The notes: generated by a model from the sequence alone, not told the origin. Positions 27,813 through 35,844 are shown, counted from the first letter of the stretch. The stretch: DNA of 46,955 nt from Fusobacterium_C necrophorum_A (GCF_004134945.1 NZ_SBAP01000021.1:1-46955); one strand, 5' to 3'. Translations and numbers: made by a program.

Positions 27813-27836
27813 AAAAAGAAAATATCAAATAAAGAA

Positions 27837-27883
27837 AAGAGGATTTCAGAGCTTTTTAGATATAGAAACTCTGAAATCCTCTT
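27837..27883. terminator. Bidirectional terminator between fhs and the trimeric autotransporter
   Basis: Perfect 15-bp stem, AAGAGGATTTCAGAG (27837-27851) with CTCTGAAATCCTCTT (27869-27883). T-rich tracts follow on both strands. It serves convergent genes from both sides. Confidence 0.9.
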
Positions 27884-27889
27884 AAAAAT

Positions 27890-29245
27890 TTATTTTTGCA
27901 TTAATAATATACGAACTTGTTCTTCCAATTGTTGAACTCTTGTTTTTAATTCTTCTTTTTCTTTCTCTCGTGTTTGACTTTCCTCATTTAATCTTCTTAC
28001 TTCTTCACGAAGCAGGTTCATTTGACTAGGAGCTTCCACTTTCTTTTGATTTTCTCCTTTTCCAATCTTCCAAGTAAAACCGAGATTTGCCATTGTTTTT
28101 ACTCTTGTTTCCTCTCCAATAGCAAATCCTGCCGTCATCATCATATTGGAATTGAAATAATGTGTTACTCCCAAGGCAACGGCTTGTTTATTTCGATAAT
28201 GTCCAAGCCCTACCATCATTTGGTTTGGAGAAGATTCATCATATGTCATGGGATGTAGAGCCGAAAGTGCAGCACTTAAAGAACCTACATGAGAAATTTC
28301 ATTTTTCAATTCCTGTTTTGTAATTTCTAAATTTCGTTCTACCTTTACTACTTCTTTTTTATTGTCTTGAATCTCTTCCTCATTTTTAGTTACTCTGGCT
28401 TTTGTTTCTTCTATTTCTTGAGTGTTTTTGCTTATTTTTACAGTATTTCCGGTTACTTTTTCTTCTACTGCATTTAATTGTTTTTTATTGACTGCATCAT
28501 GTTCCGCTGTTCCATCCGCTACATGCACAATCTTTCTTTGTTGACTGGAAGATCCTACGGAGACGACATTACTTTCCTCTGCCGTGGAACCATCTCCCAA
28601 AACAACTGATTTTGTAATGTTCTTTCCAATAGAAACGCCATTTCCTAAAATAAAGTTATTATCGCTTCCGGAAGCTATACTGTTTCGATTCCCGATAGCA
28701 TAGGAATCATTTCCTTCAATGATATACTTACTTTTTTTATATTTATCTTCACAGCTAACTCCATTCTCTTTGGCGAGATTGGCTCCCCAAGCTCCTGAAT
28801 TATTTCCAGATACATAATTGGCAGCTCCAAGTGCGGAACTGTTTTGCCCCTTTATCAAGTTATGAGAACCGAAAGCACTGCTGTGATCTCGTTGTACTCT
28901 ATTATGATGTCCCACTGCGGTACTACATCTTAAAGAGTTGCTAGTCCCATACTCTTTCTTGATTTCATTTTTATATCCGAAAGCGGAAGTAAACATGTCA
29001 TTTACTTGATTGTCTTTTCCGACTGCCGTACTGTACATCCCTGCAGCCATATTGTTACAACCGATTGCCGAACTTCCCCTCGATGTAGCAAGGTTATGGC
29101 AACCATAGGCGGCAGCTCCTTTTACCGCATCATTGTCCACTCCATGACAACCATTTTTTTCTTTGCTTTCTATAGCAAAAGCAAGTTGTGAAATTCCAAG
29201 TAAATATAAAGCAGCAATAAAATATCCTTTTTGATTCTTTAACAT
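27890..29245 (-). CDS. YadA-like trimeric autotransporter adhesin
   Basis: Surface protein of 451 aa. Signal peptide 1-24 (cleaved after LAFA). The head (about 25-240) is built of YadA-type repeats of about 14-16 residues (SSAIGCNN, YSTAVGKDN, TSAFGYKN, SSALGAANY, DSYAIGNRN). A neck (IVHVADGTAEHDAVNKKQLNAV) leads into a coiled coil (about 275-335), then the four-strand membrane anchor (SLSAALSALHPM to LGFTWKIGKG). Unusually, about 55 residues of coiled coil follow the anchor, and the head has five cysteines. The ATG at 29245 has GGAGGGG upstream. Probable role in adhesion; the ligand is unknown. Confidence 0.92.
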   Translation of the reverse strand: MLKNQKGYFIAALYLLGISQLAFAIESKEKNGCHGVDNDAVKGAAAYGCHNLATSRGSSAIGCNNMAAGMYSTAVGKDNQVNDMFTSAFGYKNEIKKEYGTSNSLRCSTAVGHHNRVQRDHSSAFGSHNLIKGQNSSALGAANYVSGNNSGAWGANLAKENGVSCEDKYKKSKYIIEGNDSYAIGNRNSIASGSDNNFILGNGVSIGKNITKSVVLGDGSTAEESNVVSVGSSSQQRKIVHVADGTAEHDAVNKKQLNAVEEKVTGNTVKISKNTQEIEETKARVTKNEEEIQDNKKEVVKVERNLEITKQELKNEISHVGSLSAALSALHPMTYDESSPNQMMVGLGHYRNKQAVALGVTHYFNSNMMMTAGFAIGEETRVKTMANLGFTWKIGKGENQKKVEAPSQMNLLREEVRRLNEESQTREKEKEELKTRVQQLEEQVRILLMQK

Positions 29246-29282
29246 TTTTCCCCTCCAGTCTATAAGTTTTTTATTATATAAA

Positions 29283-29311
29283 TAATAACACCTTTTCCTC
29301 TGAAAGGTCAA
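29283..29311 (-). promoter_or_regulatory. Promoter of the trimeric autotransporter
   Basis: Minus strand: TTGACC (29311-29306), 17-bp spacer, TTATTA (29288-29283), about 40 bases before the start codon. Confidence 0.6.
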
Positions 29312-29424
29312 GAAAAAAATCAATTTTGTTTTTTAAAAAAATAAAGGAAGCAATAAAATTATAAAAATTTGGGGAAATATAAATTCGAAAAGATAGAAAA
29401 TATTTGTTCAAAAAAATAAAATGG

Positions 29425-29498
29425 CCTTCCCGATGTGATTTGAACACATTGCCTGGTCCTTAGGAGGGACCCGCTCTATCCGAGTGAGCTACGGGAAG
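29425..29498 (-). tRNA. tRNA-Arg, anticodon CCT
   Basis: Cloverleaf read on the minus strand: acceptor CTTCCCG/CGGGAAG (7 bp), D-stem GCTC/GAGC, anticodon stem GGTCC/GGACC with loop CTCCTAA (anticodon CCT, reading AGG), 5-base variable loop, T-stem ATGTG/CACAT with loop TTCAAAT, discriminator G. A genomic CCA follows at 29424-29422. All stems are perfectly paired. Confidence 0.95.
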
Positions 29499-29504
29499 AC
29501 AAAT

Positions 29505-29533
29505 ATACAATATAGTATAGCATATATTGTCAA
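29505..29533 (-). promoter_or_regulatory. Promoter of tRNA-Arg
   Basis: Minus strand: TTGACA (29533-29528), a perfect -35, with TTGTAT after a 17-bp spacer as the likely -10. The surrounding AT-rich repeat makes the exact -10 uncertain. Confidence 0.6.
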
Positions 29534-29555
29534 GAAAAAACAACAAAAATTTTTC

Positions 29556-31013
29556 TTAGAGCACAGGAGCAAATAATCGAAAGACAGCTTCCTTTATTTT
29601 TCTCCACAAAGCTCTGGAACGGTAATTTGGATAAGAAATTCGTTCAGATACCGCAACATCCTTCTTAAATTGTTTCTCAAATTCTCCTACCACATCTTTT
29701 TCATAGATGTTGACATTAATTTCAAAATTCTGATAAAAACTACGATAATCAACATTACAACTACCCATACTGACAACTTCCCCATCCACCATAATCACCT
29801 TACAATGTAAAAAACCTTTTTGATACTCCAAAATATCTGCTCCCAATTCCAATAATTCTCCAATAAAATAATGATTTACAGGCTGAATGATAAAATGATC
29901 CGATTTTGCAGGAATCATAATTTTTACTTTTACTCCGGAAAGACAAGCAATTTTTAAAGCATCCAAAATAATATCATCCGGAACAAAATACGGAGTTTGA
30001 ATATAAATATGAGATTTTGCTCCCTGAATTAAATTCAAATAGTTATCTCGCAGAGTATGAAAATCAAAATTAGGTCCGGAAGTAGCGACCTGCATATAGC
30101 CTGTGTTTCTCCCTTTTCTTCTTTTAATCTCCTGCATGACTTCTCGCATATAAGGATATACTTTTTCTCCCAACTGTCTTTTTTCTCGAGAGGCAATGTT
30201 CCAAGTGAAATAAAATTCTTTTTCCAGTTCCACCACAATCTCTCCCGCCACTCGAATTGATGTATCTCGCCAATATCCCAATTTCCCGTTTCCAATATAT
30301 TCATCTCCAATATTAAAGCCCCCAATATATGCAATTTTACGATCAATAATACACATTTTTTTATGGTTTCGATAATTTGCATTTAAACTGATATTGACAA
30401 AAGGAAGAGGAGAAGGAAAAAAAATACGATATTCTATGCCTGCCGTTTTCAAAATTTTTCTCATGGAAAAAGACGGAGGATTGGCTCCATCCAACAATAA
30501 GAAAACTTCGACACCTGTTCTGGCTTTTTCGACTAAAATACTCAATACCTGACTTCCCAATATATCCTTTCGAAATAAATACATTTCCATTTTGATTTCT
30601 TCTTTAGCCTCCTTTAAATCTTGCAATAAGGCTCGAAAATACTTTTGTCCATCAAAATATGGTGTCATGGTATTTTGCCAAGTCAAACGATTTTTGGATG
30701 TCATTTCCAAGTAATGAATCAATTTTTCCCAATTTTGTAAATCTTTTCTTTGAGAAAATTCTATCATATCCTTGCTTTCCAAACGTGTTAATTGATAGAT
30801 CTTATTTGCTTTTCTTCGTTTTCGAAAACTGATTCCAAAAAAAAGATAGGCAATAAAACCGATATAAGGAGCCAGACTCAAAATAATTGCCCAAAGAAGA
30901 GTGTACAATGGATTTTTTCTTTCCAAAAAAACCAAAATAAGAATAAAACTGAGATTCATAATCCAGATATATTTCAATAAAATCGGTGTCATTTTCAGAA
31001 TGAGCTCTAGCAT
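29556..31013 (-). CDS. cls: Cardiolipin synthase
   Basis: Membrane phospholipase-D-family enzyme of 485 aa that joins two phosphatidylglycerols into cardiolipin. Two N-terminal membrane segments (about 10-30 and 37-60) precede two HKD motifs: NHKKMCIIDRKIAYIGGFN and HCKVIMVDGEVVSMGSCN, both complete. Length is normal. AAGGAG precedes ATG 31013. It is divergent from the SIR2-like gene and follows no other minus-strand gene closely. Confidence 0.94.
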   Translation of the reverse strand: MLELILKMTPILLKYIWIMNLSFILILVFLERKNPLYTLLWAIILSLAPYIGFIAYLFFGISFRKRRKANKIYQLTRLESKDMIEFSQRKDLQNWEKLIHYLEMTSKNRLTWQNTMTPYFDGQKYFRALLQDLKEAKEEIKMEMYLFRKDILGSQVLSILVEKARTGVEVFLLLDGANPPSFSMRKILKTAGIEYRIFFPSPLPFVNISLNANYRNHKKMCIIDRKIAYIGGFNIGDEYIGNGKLGYWRDTSIRVAGEIVVELEKEFYFTWNIASREKRQLGEKVYPYMREVMQEIKRRKGRNTGYMQVATSGPNFDFHTLRDNYLNLIQGAKSHIYIQTPYFVPDDIILDALKIACLSGVKVKIMIPAKSDHFIIQPVNHYFIGELLELGADILEYQKGFLHCKVIMVDGEVVSMGSCNVDYRSFYQNFEINVNIYEKDVVGEFEKQFKKDVAVSERISYPNYRSRALWRKIKEAVFRLFAPVL

Positions 31014-31079
31014 TTTTTTCTCCTTTTTCTACTTTCTTATTATCATAGCATTTTTTTCTAATTTTTTCCATTTTTAGTC

Positions 31080-31108
31080 TTGTTTCTTCCCATCTTTTAC
31101 GTTATAAT
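31080..31108 (+). promoter_or_regulatory. Promoter of the SIR2-like/RelA-SpoT gene pair
   Basis: TTGTTT (31080-31085), 17-bp spacer, TATAAT (31103-31108); GAGGTG ribosome site 10 bases before the start at 31150. Confidence 0.65.
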
Positions 31109-31149
31109 TAGAATAGAATACTATAGGATAAGCGAGGTGTTACTATAAT

Positions 31150-31944
31150 ATGGATAAATTTTGGGATTATTTTTCTTCCGAACAAAAATTTAATCTCTTT
31201 TTAGGAGAAGAATACTGTGCTTATGACCAAAGTCCCTCCAGAAAAGAATTAGCTGCTTTTCTGCTGGACAAAATTCCGGAATCTCTAAGACATCGAATCC
31301 GTAACAAAGAATCTTTGTCAGAAATTAGTCAAGATCTCTTAGATTTGGCTATTTTCTCCAGAAGCAATTTAATTAAAACTGTAGAAGAATTTTTAAAAAA
31401 TATATCCTTGGATTTTTCTTGCTATGCTTCTATTTTAGAAAATAAGCGTTTTCAATCTATTATCAATATGAATTTATTTCTTCCTTTGGAACAAGAATTT
31501 CATGAAAAATTACATCCTATTTTTCCTTTTTCGGAATCGGAAAAAGAAAAAACGAATAAATTACCCTTTTATAGAATTTTAGGTTGTATGACACAAGGAG
31601 ATAAAGTTTTTTTAACATCTCAGGATATTAAAAAATTGAAAGTACTGTCTTTTTATCAATCTTTCTGGTCTCAACTTCGAAAAGAATTGATAGAACGTCC
31701 TACTATTTTATTGGGAATGGATTTGGAAAATATGGATGTACAAGAAATTCTCGGCTTTTTATTGGAAGAAATTCACTACGAAAAACAAACAATTTATCTT
31801 GTGACCTCTTCTTCCATTTTGAGTTCAAAGGTAGCAAGTTTTATTAACAAATACGATATTAAAGTGCTCACCAAAAATATGGACTCTTTTCAGGAAATTC
31901 TCACCAAAAAAGTTGTTGATGTCCAAAAACAGTTTGTGAGGTAG
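31150..31944 (+). CDS. Degenerate SIR2-like protein, N-terminal part (frameshifted gene)
   Basis: Frame of 264 aa that I read as a diverged SIR2-like (NAD-binding) domain. NLFLGEEYC (15-23) stands where SIR2 proteins have LFLGAGxS; FQSIINMNLFLPLEQ (101-115) stands where they have IITTNYDDLLE; FYRILGCMTQGDKVFLT (140-156) resembles KLHGSxxxPDxIVLT; TILLGMDLENMDVQEIL (185-201) resembles the LxVGYSLxDxxVREIL end. The Gly-Ala-Gly loop and catalytic histidine are replaced, so NADase activity is doubtful. The frame stops at 31944, but coding continues in the -1 frame to 32798; adding one A to the A5 run at 31925-31929 restores one 549-aa protein. SIR2 assignment is by pattern only. Confidence 0.6.
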   Translation: MDKFWDYFSSEQKFNLFLGEEYCAYDQSPSRKELAAFLLDKIPESLRHRIRNKESLSEISQDLLDLAIFSRSNLIKTVEEFLKNISLDFSCYASILENKRFQSIINMNLFLPLEQEFHEKLHPIFPFSESEKEKTNKLPFYRILGCMTQGDKVFLTSQDIKKLKVLSFYQSFWSQLRKELIERPTILLGMDLENMDVQEILGFLLEEIHYEKQTIYLVTSSSILSSKVASFINKYDIKVLTKNMDSFQEILTKKVVDVQKQFVR

Positions 31945-32798
31945 AAGAAGAGCTTTCTTCCTCTACCGAAGAAAAAAAATTACATGTCATTCCTGTAACA
32001 AAAGAGGTCAAGCTTGAAGAAAATTTAGAAATTCAATTTTCTTCTCTGCAATTAAAACATTTTCCTATTTCCTATCGAAATTTTTCCCCTCAGGAAAAAT
32101 TTTTGGAAATTATCCCTTTGGGAACAACTGATGTACAAGTAGGAGAGCAATTGTTGCATAATGTAACCTTACGAGCCTTTGTATACAAAGATTTCAGACT
32201 TTTAGAATTTAAAACTCGGGAATTTCGTTTCGCATTTAGTGTGGAACTCTTTGACAATGTTTTTTTCACCCGAGAAGCCTTTTTACAGTACGAAATTTCA
32301 AATGATTTGAACAATCCACGACTGGAAAATATTTTTGCCCTGTTTCAGAATCTTTTCTCCGGAGCAAATATTGTATTTCAATACAATCATGCAAAAAGTG
32401 AGTTGTCTATCAAAAATGACATGGAAGTCTTTAAATTTTCTTTATTGAGTTCCGCTCTTAAAAAATATCAAAGTCAAATGTCATCCATTCTTACGAAGAA
32501 AGAAAAGAATTTTTCCTCTCTGAAAAACTCTTTTTATGAATTGGAAATACTACATTATTATTTGAGTGGAAAAACTTTCTATGATGCGTGGATCAATGCA
32601 AAATTTCCCAAAGGAAAAATACAAACAGGAGATTCTGTGCAATTTGTTCGGACTTTTTCCTATCCTTTCCAGAGGCTTTCGTACGCCATTCAACAAACGA
32701 TTACTCTACGACAGGAATTAGGAAATATCGGAGCCGAAAATACAATTCAATTAAATCGGAAAAGTGTTTCCGTTTCTTTAGAAGCAATTCAAAAATAA
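31920..32798 (+). pseudogene. C-terminal part of the frameshifted SIR2-like protein
   Basis: Open in the frame -1 to the previous gene from 31920, just after an in-frame stop at 31917-31919, up to 32798. It has no ATG or ribosome site near its beginning (the first plausible start is a TTG at 32103 without a site), so it is best read as the rest of the 31150 gene. The roughly 290 residues begin with an acidic linker (CEVEEELSSSTEEKK) and continue with a mixed alpha/beta domain I do not recognise. Ends 19 bases before the RelA/SpoT-domain gene. Confidence 0.65.
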
Positions 32799-32817
32799 AT
32801 AGATTAGGAGAATACGA

Positions 32818-33606
32818 ATGTCAATAAAATTAGATCAAACTACTTTTTTTGAGGAATTTACCATTGATAAAGATTATTTTCATTCCACCGGCTTAGAATG
32901 GGAAGAGTTGCTGCGTATTTATGAAGATTATGTACAACTTATTCCCAGTTTGGAAAAAGAGGCGGAATACATTGTATCAAAACTTATCGACGCTCCCAAT
33001 GTGCACTCAGTAAGAAGAAGAGTCAAAAAAGCGAAACATCTGATTGAAAAAATCATTCGAAAGGGAAAAAAATACAAAGATAGAAATATTTCTGTGGAAA
33101 ACTATCGTGAAATTGTGACGGATCTGATTGGAATTCGAGTCTTACATCTTTTCAAAGACGATTGGAAAGGAATTCATCACAATATCCTAAATCTTTGGGA
33201 ACTCAGTGAAACTCCTCAAGTTAATATTCGAAGAGGAGATTATAATTTGCAACAATTTCGAGAAAGCATCTCCGACTTGAATTGTGAAATCATTGTAAGA
33301 GAACACGGCTATCGTTCAGTACACTACCTCGTCAAGATTCCCATTACCATTTCTTTGAATGTGTTGGTGGAAATTCAAGTTCGTACTGTATTTGAAGAAG
33401 CTTGGAGTGAAATTGATCATATCATGCGTTATCCTTATGATACCGACAACCCGGTCATTACGGAATATCTTGGAATTTTTAATCGTATGGTAGGTTGTGC
33501 CGATGAAATGGGAACTTTTTTAAAAAAAGTAAAAAAAGATTTTTCATTGGGAAAAGAATTGCCGGAAGATTTTGTTCCCCGAGATTTGGATTTAAAATTT
33601 AAATAA
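32818..33606 (+). CDS. RelA/SpoT-domain protein (small alarmone synthetase-like)
   Basis: Protein of 262 aa with a single RelA/SpoT nucleotidyltransferase domain and no HD hydrolase, TGS or ACT domain. Basic stretch RRRVKKAKHLIEKIIRKGKK (66-85), TDLIGIRVLH with the metal-binding Asp102, REHGYRSVHYLV (161-172) with the conserved Tyr and His, and VEIQVRTVFEEAWSEIDH (184-201) are all intact, so pyrophosphate transfer from ATP to GTP/GDP or to another acceptor is plausible. RBS TTAGGAG. It follows the SIR2-like gene by 19 bases, suggesting one transcript. A weak hairpin ends it. Confidence 0.85.
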   Translation: MSIKLDQTTFFEEFTIDKDYFHSTGLEWEELLRIYEDYVQLIPSLEKEAEYIVSKLIDAPNVHSVRRRVKKAKHLIEKIIRKGKKYKDRNISVENYREIVTDLIGIRVLHLFKDDWKGIHHNILNLWELSETPQVNIRRGDYNLQQFRESISDLNCEIIVREHGYRSVHYLVKIPITISLNVLVEIQVRTVFEEAWSEIDHIMRYPYDTDNPVITEYLGIFNRMVGCADEMGTFLKKVKKDFSLGKELPEDFVPRDLDLKFK

Positions 33607-33615
33607 GAAAAAAGT

Positions 33616-33647
33616 GGCTATCTTGAAATAATTTTAAGATAGCCCTT
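33616..33647 (+). terminator. Hairpin after the RelA/SpoT-domain gene
   Basis: GGCTATCTT (33616-33624) pairs perfectly with AAGATAGCC (33636-33644), but the T-tract after it is short (CTTTAAT), so termination may be partial. Confidence 0.55.
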
Positions 33648-33737
33648 TAATATATTGAAGATTTTTTGTTCTTTCATTCCGTCATGTCGTATTGCAAAAG
33701 AAAAGCTATTTCGAACCCCCTTTGAAAGGATAGTACT

Positions 33738-34403
33738 ATGGAGTTAAAATATCAACTGAATCGAAAAAAAATAAAACGAATGATTTTACGAGTATTGGAA
33801 GATGGAAGTCTACAGGTAAATGCTCCTTTTTCAGTTTCGACAAAAGAGATTGAGAACTTTCTACAAGAACAAAGCACATGGATTGCAAAAACAAGGCAAA
33901 AAGTACAAAATCAAAAAAGAAAGAAAAATCCTTTCCAATCACACTATCAATCCGGAGAAAAACTTTCTATTTTTGGAAAAGAAGTCACTCTGCAATTGAG
34001 AATTTCAGAAAGTTTCTCCATTTATCTTGGAAAACACTTCCTCTATGTTTTTTATCGACAGGAAGAGCAAGAGCAACTGGTTCCGAAAATTCAAGAATAT
34101 TTTTTAGATTTGCTAAAAAACACTTTGGAATCTTATTTAAAAAAATATTCAGAAAATTTACAGCTCTTTCCAAATGCTTTTCAAATAAAATCCATAAAAT
34201 CTGCTTGGGGTATTTATCATACAAGAGGCAATGACATTACATTTAATAGTCTTCTTCTGTCACAAACCGAAGAATTCATTGAATATGTTGTAGTCCACGA
34301 ACTATGCCATCTTCGTTATTTAAATCATCAAAAAGAATTCTGGAATTTGGTAGCTAGCCAAATTCCGAATTATCGTGAAATTCGAAAAAGCTGTCGGGAG
34401 TGA
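33738..34403 (+). CDS. YgjP-type zinc metallopeptidase (M48-like, DUF45)
   Basis: Protein of 221 aa of the COG1451/YgjP family. The zinc site is VVVHELCHLRYLNHQKEFW, with His187, Glu188, His191 and a third ligand at about His197. The N-terminal beta-rich part (KYQLNRKKIKRMILRVLEDGSLQVNAP) matches the family. Members are predicted cytoplasmic proteases related to SprT/WLM; the substrate is unknown. RBS GAAAGG before ATG 33738. Confidence 0.88.
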   Translation: MELKYQLNRKKIKRMILRVLEDGSLQVNAPFSVSTKEIENFLQEQSTWIAKTRQKVQNQKRKKNPFQSHYQSGEKLSIFGKEVTLQLRISESFSIYLGKHFLYVFYRQEEQEQLVPKIQEYFLDLLKNTLESYLKKYSENLQLFPNAFQIKSIKSAWGIYHTRGNDITFNSLLLSQTEEFIEYVVVHELCHLRYLNHQKEFWNLVASQIPNYREIRKSCRE

Positions 34404-34514
34404 GATCTTTTTCGTTTTCTTTTTGATACATCTCTCCAAAAGAATCCGCTTTCCACACATAAACACGGTAGGCTATCATTGTTTCTCTGAAAACTTCCCC
34501 TTCTGACAAAAAAC

Positions 34515-34543
34515 TGGACAAGCGAAAAATTGAGTGCTATAAT
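34515..34543 (+). promoter_or_regulatory. Promoter of asnA
   Basis: TGGACA (34515-34520), 17-bp spacer, perfect TATAAT (34538-34543). Confidence 0.8.
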
Positions 34544-34578
34544 AATTAGCATAAAAAATTAGGGAGGCATTATGTCAT

Positions 34579-35562
34579 ATGGAATACAAATCAAAGTTAG
34601 GCTTATTAGACACCGAGATCGCTATCAAAAAAGTAAAAGATTTTTTTGAAAAAGAACTATCCTTAGAACTTTCTTTAATTCGAGTTTCCGCTCCTATTTT
34701 CGTAAGACCGGAAAGCGGATTGAATGACAATTTAAATGGAATTGAAAGACCTGTTTCTTTCGATGTCAAGGCAGGAGATATTGCAGAAATCGTTCATTCT
34801 TTAGCAAAGTGGAAGAGAATGGCTCTGTATCGTTATGGAATTGAAACCTATAATGGTCTATATACGGACATGAATGCCATTCGAAGAGATGAAGACCCGG
34901 ATGCTATCCATTCTTATTATGTAGACCAATGGGATTGGGAGAAAATCATTAAAAAGGAAGATAGAAATATAGAAACCTTAAAACATGTTGTGGAAGGAGT
35001 CTACTCCGCTTTACGAAAAACGGAACGATATTTGAGAACGCAATATCCGACTCTTAGTAAAAAATTACCGGAAAAGATTACTTTTATCACAACACAAGAA
35101 TTGGAAGATAAATATCCGAATCTTACTCCAAAAGAAAGAGAGCATGCCATAGCAAAGGAACACAAAGCGGTTTTTCTTATGAAAATTGGAGGAACTTTGG
35201 CTTCCGGACAAAAACATGACGGTAGAGCTCCCGACTATGATGATTGGGAATTGAATGGAGATATTCTGGTTTGGTATGAGCCCTTACAAATCGGATTGGA
35301 ACTTTCCTCTATGGGAATTCGTGTTGATGAAGAATCCTTGGAAAGACAATTAAAAATTTCAGGTTTGGAAGAAAGGAAAGCTTTTCCGTTTCATCAAATG
35401 GTACTGAACAAAGAATTACCATACAGCATTGGAGGAGGAATCGGACAATCCCGGATTTGTATGTTTTTCTTGGAAAAAATTCATATCGGAGAAGTGCAAG
35501 CTTCTATCTGGCCGGAAGAAATTCGTAAGGAATGTGAAGAAAAAAATATTATTTTATTGTAA
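34579..35562 (+). CDS. asnA: Aspartate-ammonia ligase (asparagine synthetase A)
   Basis: Ammonia-dependent asparagine synthetase of 327 aa, related to class II tRNA synthetases: Asp + NH3 + ATP gives Asn + AMP + PPi. Motifs: APIFVRPESGLNDNLNGIERPV (about 39-60), YVDQWDWEKII, KHDGRAPDYDDW and the C-terminal GGGIGQSRICMFFLEK. Length matches E. coli AsnA. The GGAGG at 34563-34567 is 11 bases before this ATG but only 4 before an out-of-frame ATG at 34572 (see findings). It is monocistronic between its own promoter and the next promoter at 35571. Confidence 0.95.
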   Translation: MEYKSKLGLLDTEIAIKKVKDFFEKELSLELSLIRVSAPIFVRPESGLNDNLNGIERPVSFDVKAGDIAEIVHSLAKWKRMALYRYGIETYNGLYTDMNAIRRDEDPDAIHSYYVDQWDWEKIIKKEDRNIETLKHVVEGVYSALRKTERYLRTQYPTLSKKLPEKITFITTQELEDKYPNLTPKEREHAIAKEHKAVFLMKIGGTLASGQKHDGRAPDYDDWELNGDILVWYEPLQIGLELSSMGIRVDEESLERQLKISGLEERKAFPFHQMVLNKELPYSIGGGIGQSRICMFFLEKIHIGEVQASIWPEEIRKECEEKNIILL

Positions 35563-35570
35563 AAAGAAGA

Positions 35571-35599
35571 TTGACTTTTTTACAAAGAATAGGTATAAT
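35571..35599 (+). promoter_or_regulatory. Promoter of the leader peptide and amino-acid ABC operon
   Basis: TTGACT (35571-35576), 17-bp spacer, perfect TATAAT (35594-35599). Transcription would begin about 25 bases before the leader peptide start. Confidence 0.85.
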
Positions 35600-35633
35600 A
35601 AACAAAATTAAAAAATATTAGGAGGGAATAAAA

Positions 35634-35675
35634 ATGAAATCTGTAGTGAGGAGAAGGCAATTTCATACTTGTTAA
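35634..35675 (+). CDS. Leader peptide with three Arg codons (MKSVVRRRQFHTC)
   Basis: Thirteen-codon frame with a strong ribosome site (TTAGGAGGG, 7 bases before ATG) right behind a good promoter. It holds three arginine codons in a row, AGG AGA AGG, and ends FHTC-stop. Two terminator hairpins lie between it and the transporter genes. This is the layout of a transcription attenuator in which ribosome stalling on scarce charged tRNA-Arg (or tRNA-His/Cys) opens the operon. The peptide itself needs no function. Whether it is translated is not shown. Confidence 0.6.
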   Translation: MKSVVRRRQFHTC

Positions 35676-35750
35676 AATTGAATAGCCTTGTATCATTGAC
35701 TTTGTTTTCATTTTTATTTTATCACATTTTGTATTAAGTATATCTGAGAG

Positions 35751-35779
35751 GTCAATAGAAATATTCTATTGACTTTTTT
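35751..35779 (+). terminator. First terminator in the ABC operon leader
   Basis: GTCAATAGAA (35751-35760), a 3-base loop, TTCTATTGAC (35764-35773), then TTTTTT: a perfect 10-bp intrinsic terminator upstream of the genes it would control. The upstream ATTGACTTT at 35695-35703 can pair with its 5' arm as a possible antiterminator. Confidence 0.8.
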
Positions 35780-35800
35780 ATGAAAATGTATATTAAAACG

Positions 35801-35829
35801 AAAAACAGTTTGTCAAAAACTGTTTTTTT
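35801..35829 (+). terminator. Second terminator in the ABC operon leader
   Basis: AAAAACAGTTT (35801-35811) pairs with AAACTGTTTTT (35817-35827) over 11 bp, then more Ts. It ends only about 10 bases before the permease ribosome site, so read-through or antitermination is required for expression from the upstream promoter. The stem is A/T-rich and could be weak. Confidence 0.65.
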
Positions 35830-35844
35830 ATTTTTTAGGAGGAC

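Noticed and set aside
31917..31944. Programmed -1 frameshifting in the SIR2-like gene
   Set aside because: The overlap contains CAA AAA C but no X-XXY-YYZ heptamer, and I saw no strong downstream stem; mutation or sequencing error is simpler.
34354..34479. A 41-codon minus-strand frame between ygjP and asnA with plausible-looking amino-acid composition
   Set aside because: It overlaps the 3' end of the ygjP-like gene antisense, has no ribosome site and no recognisable family; most likely a chance open frame.
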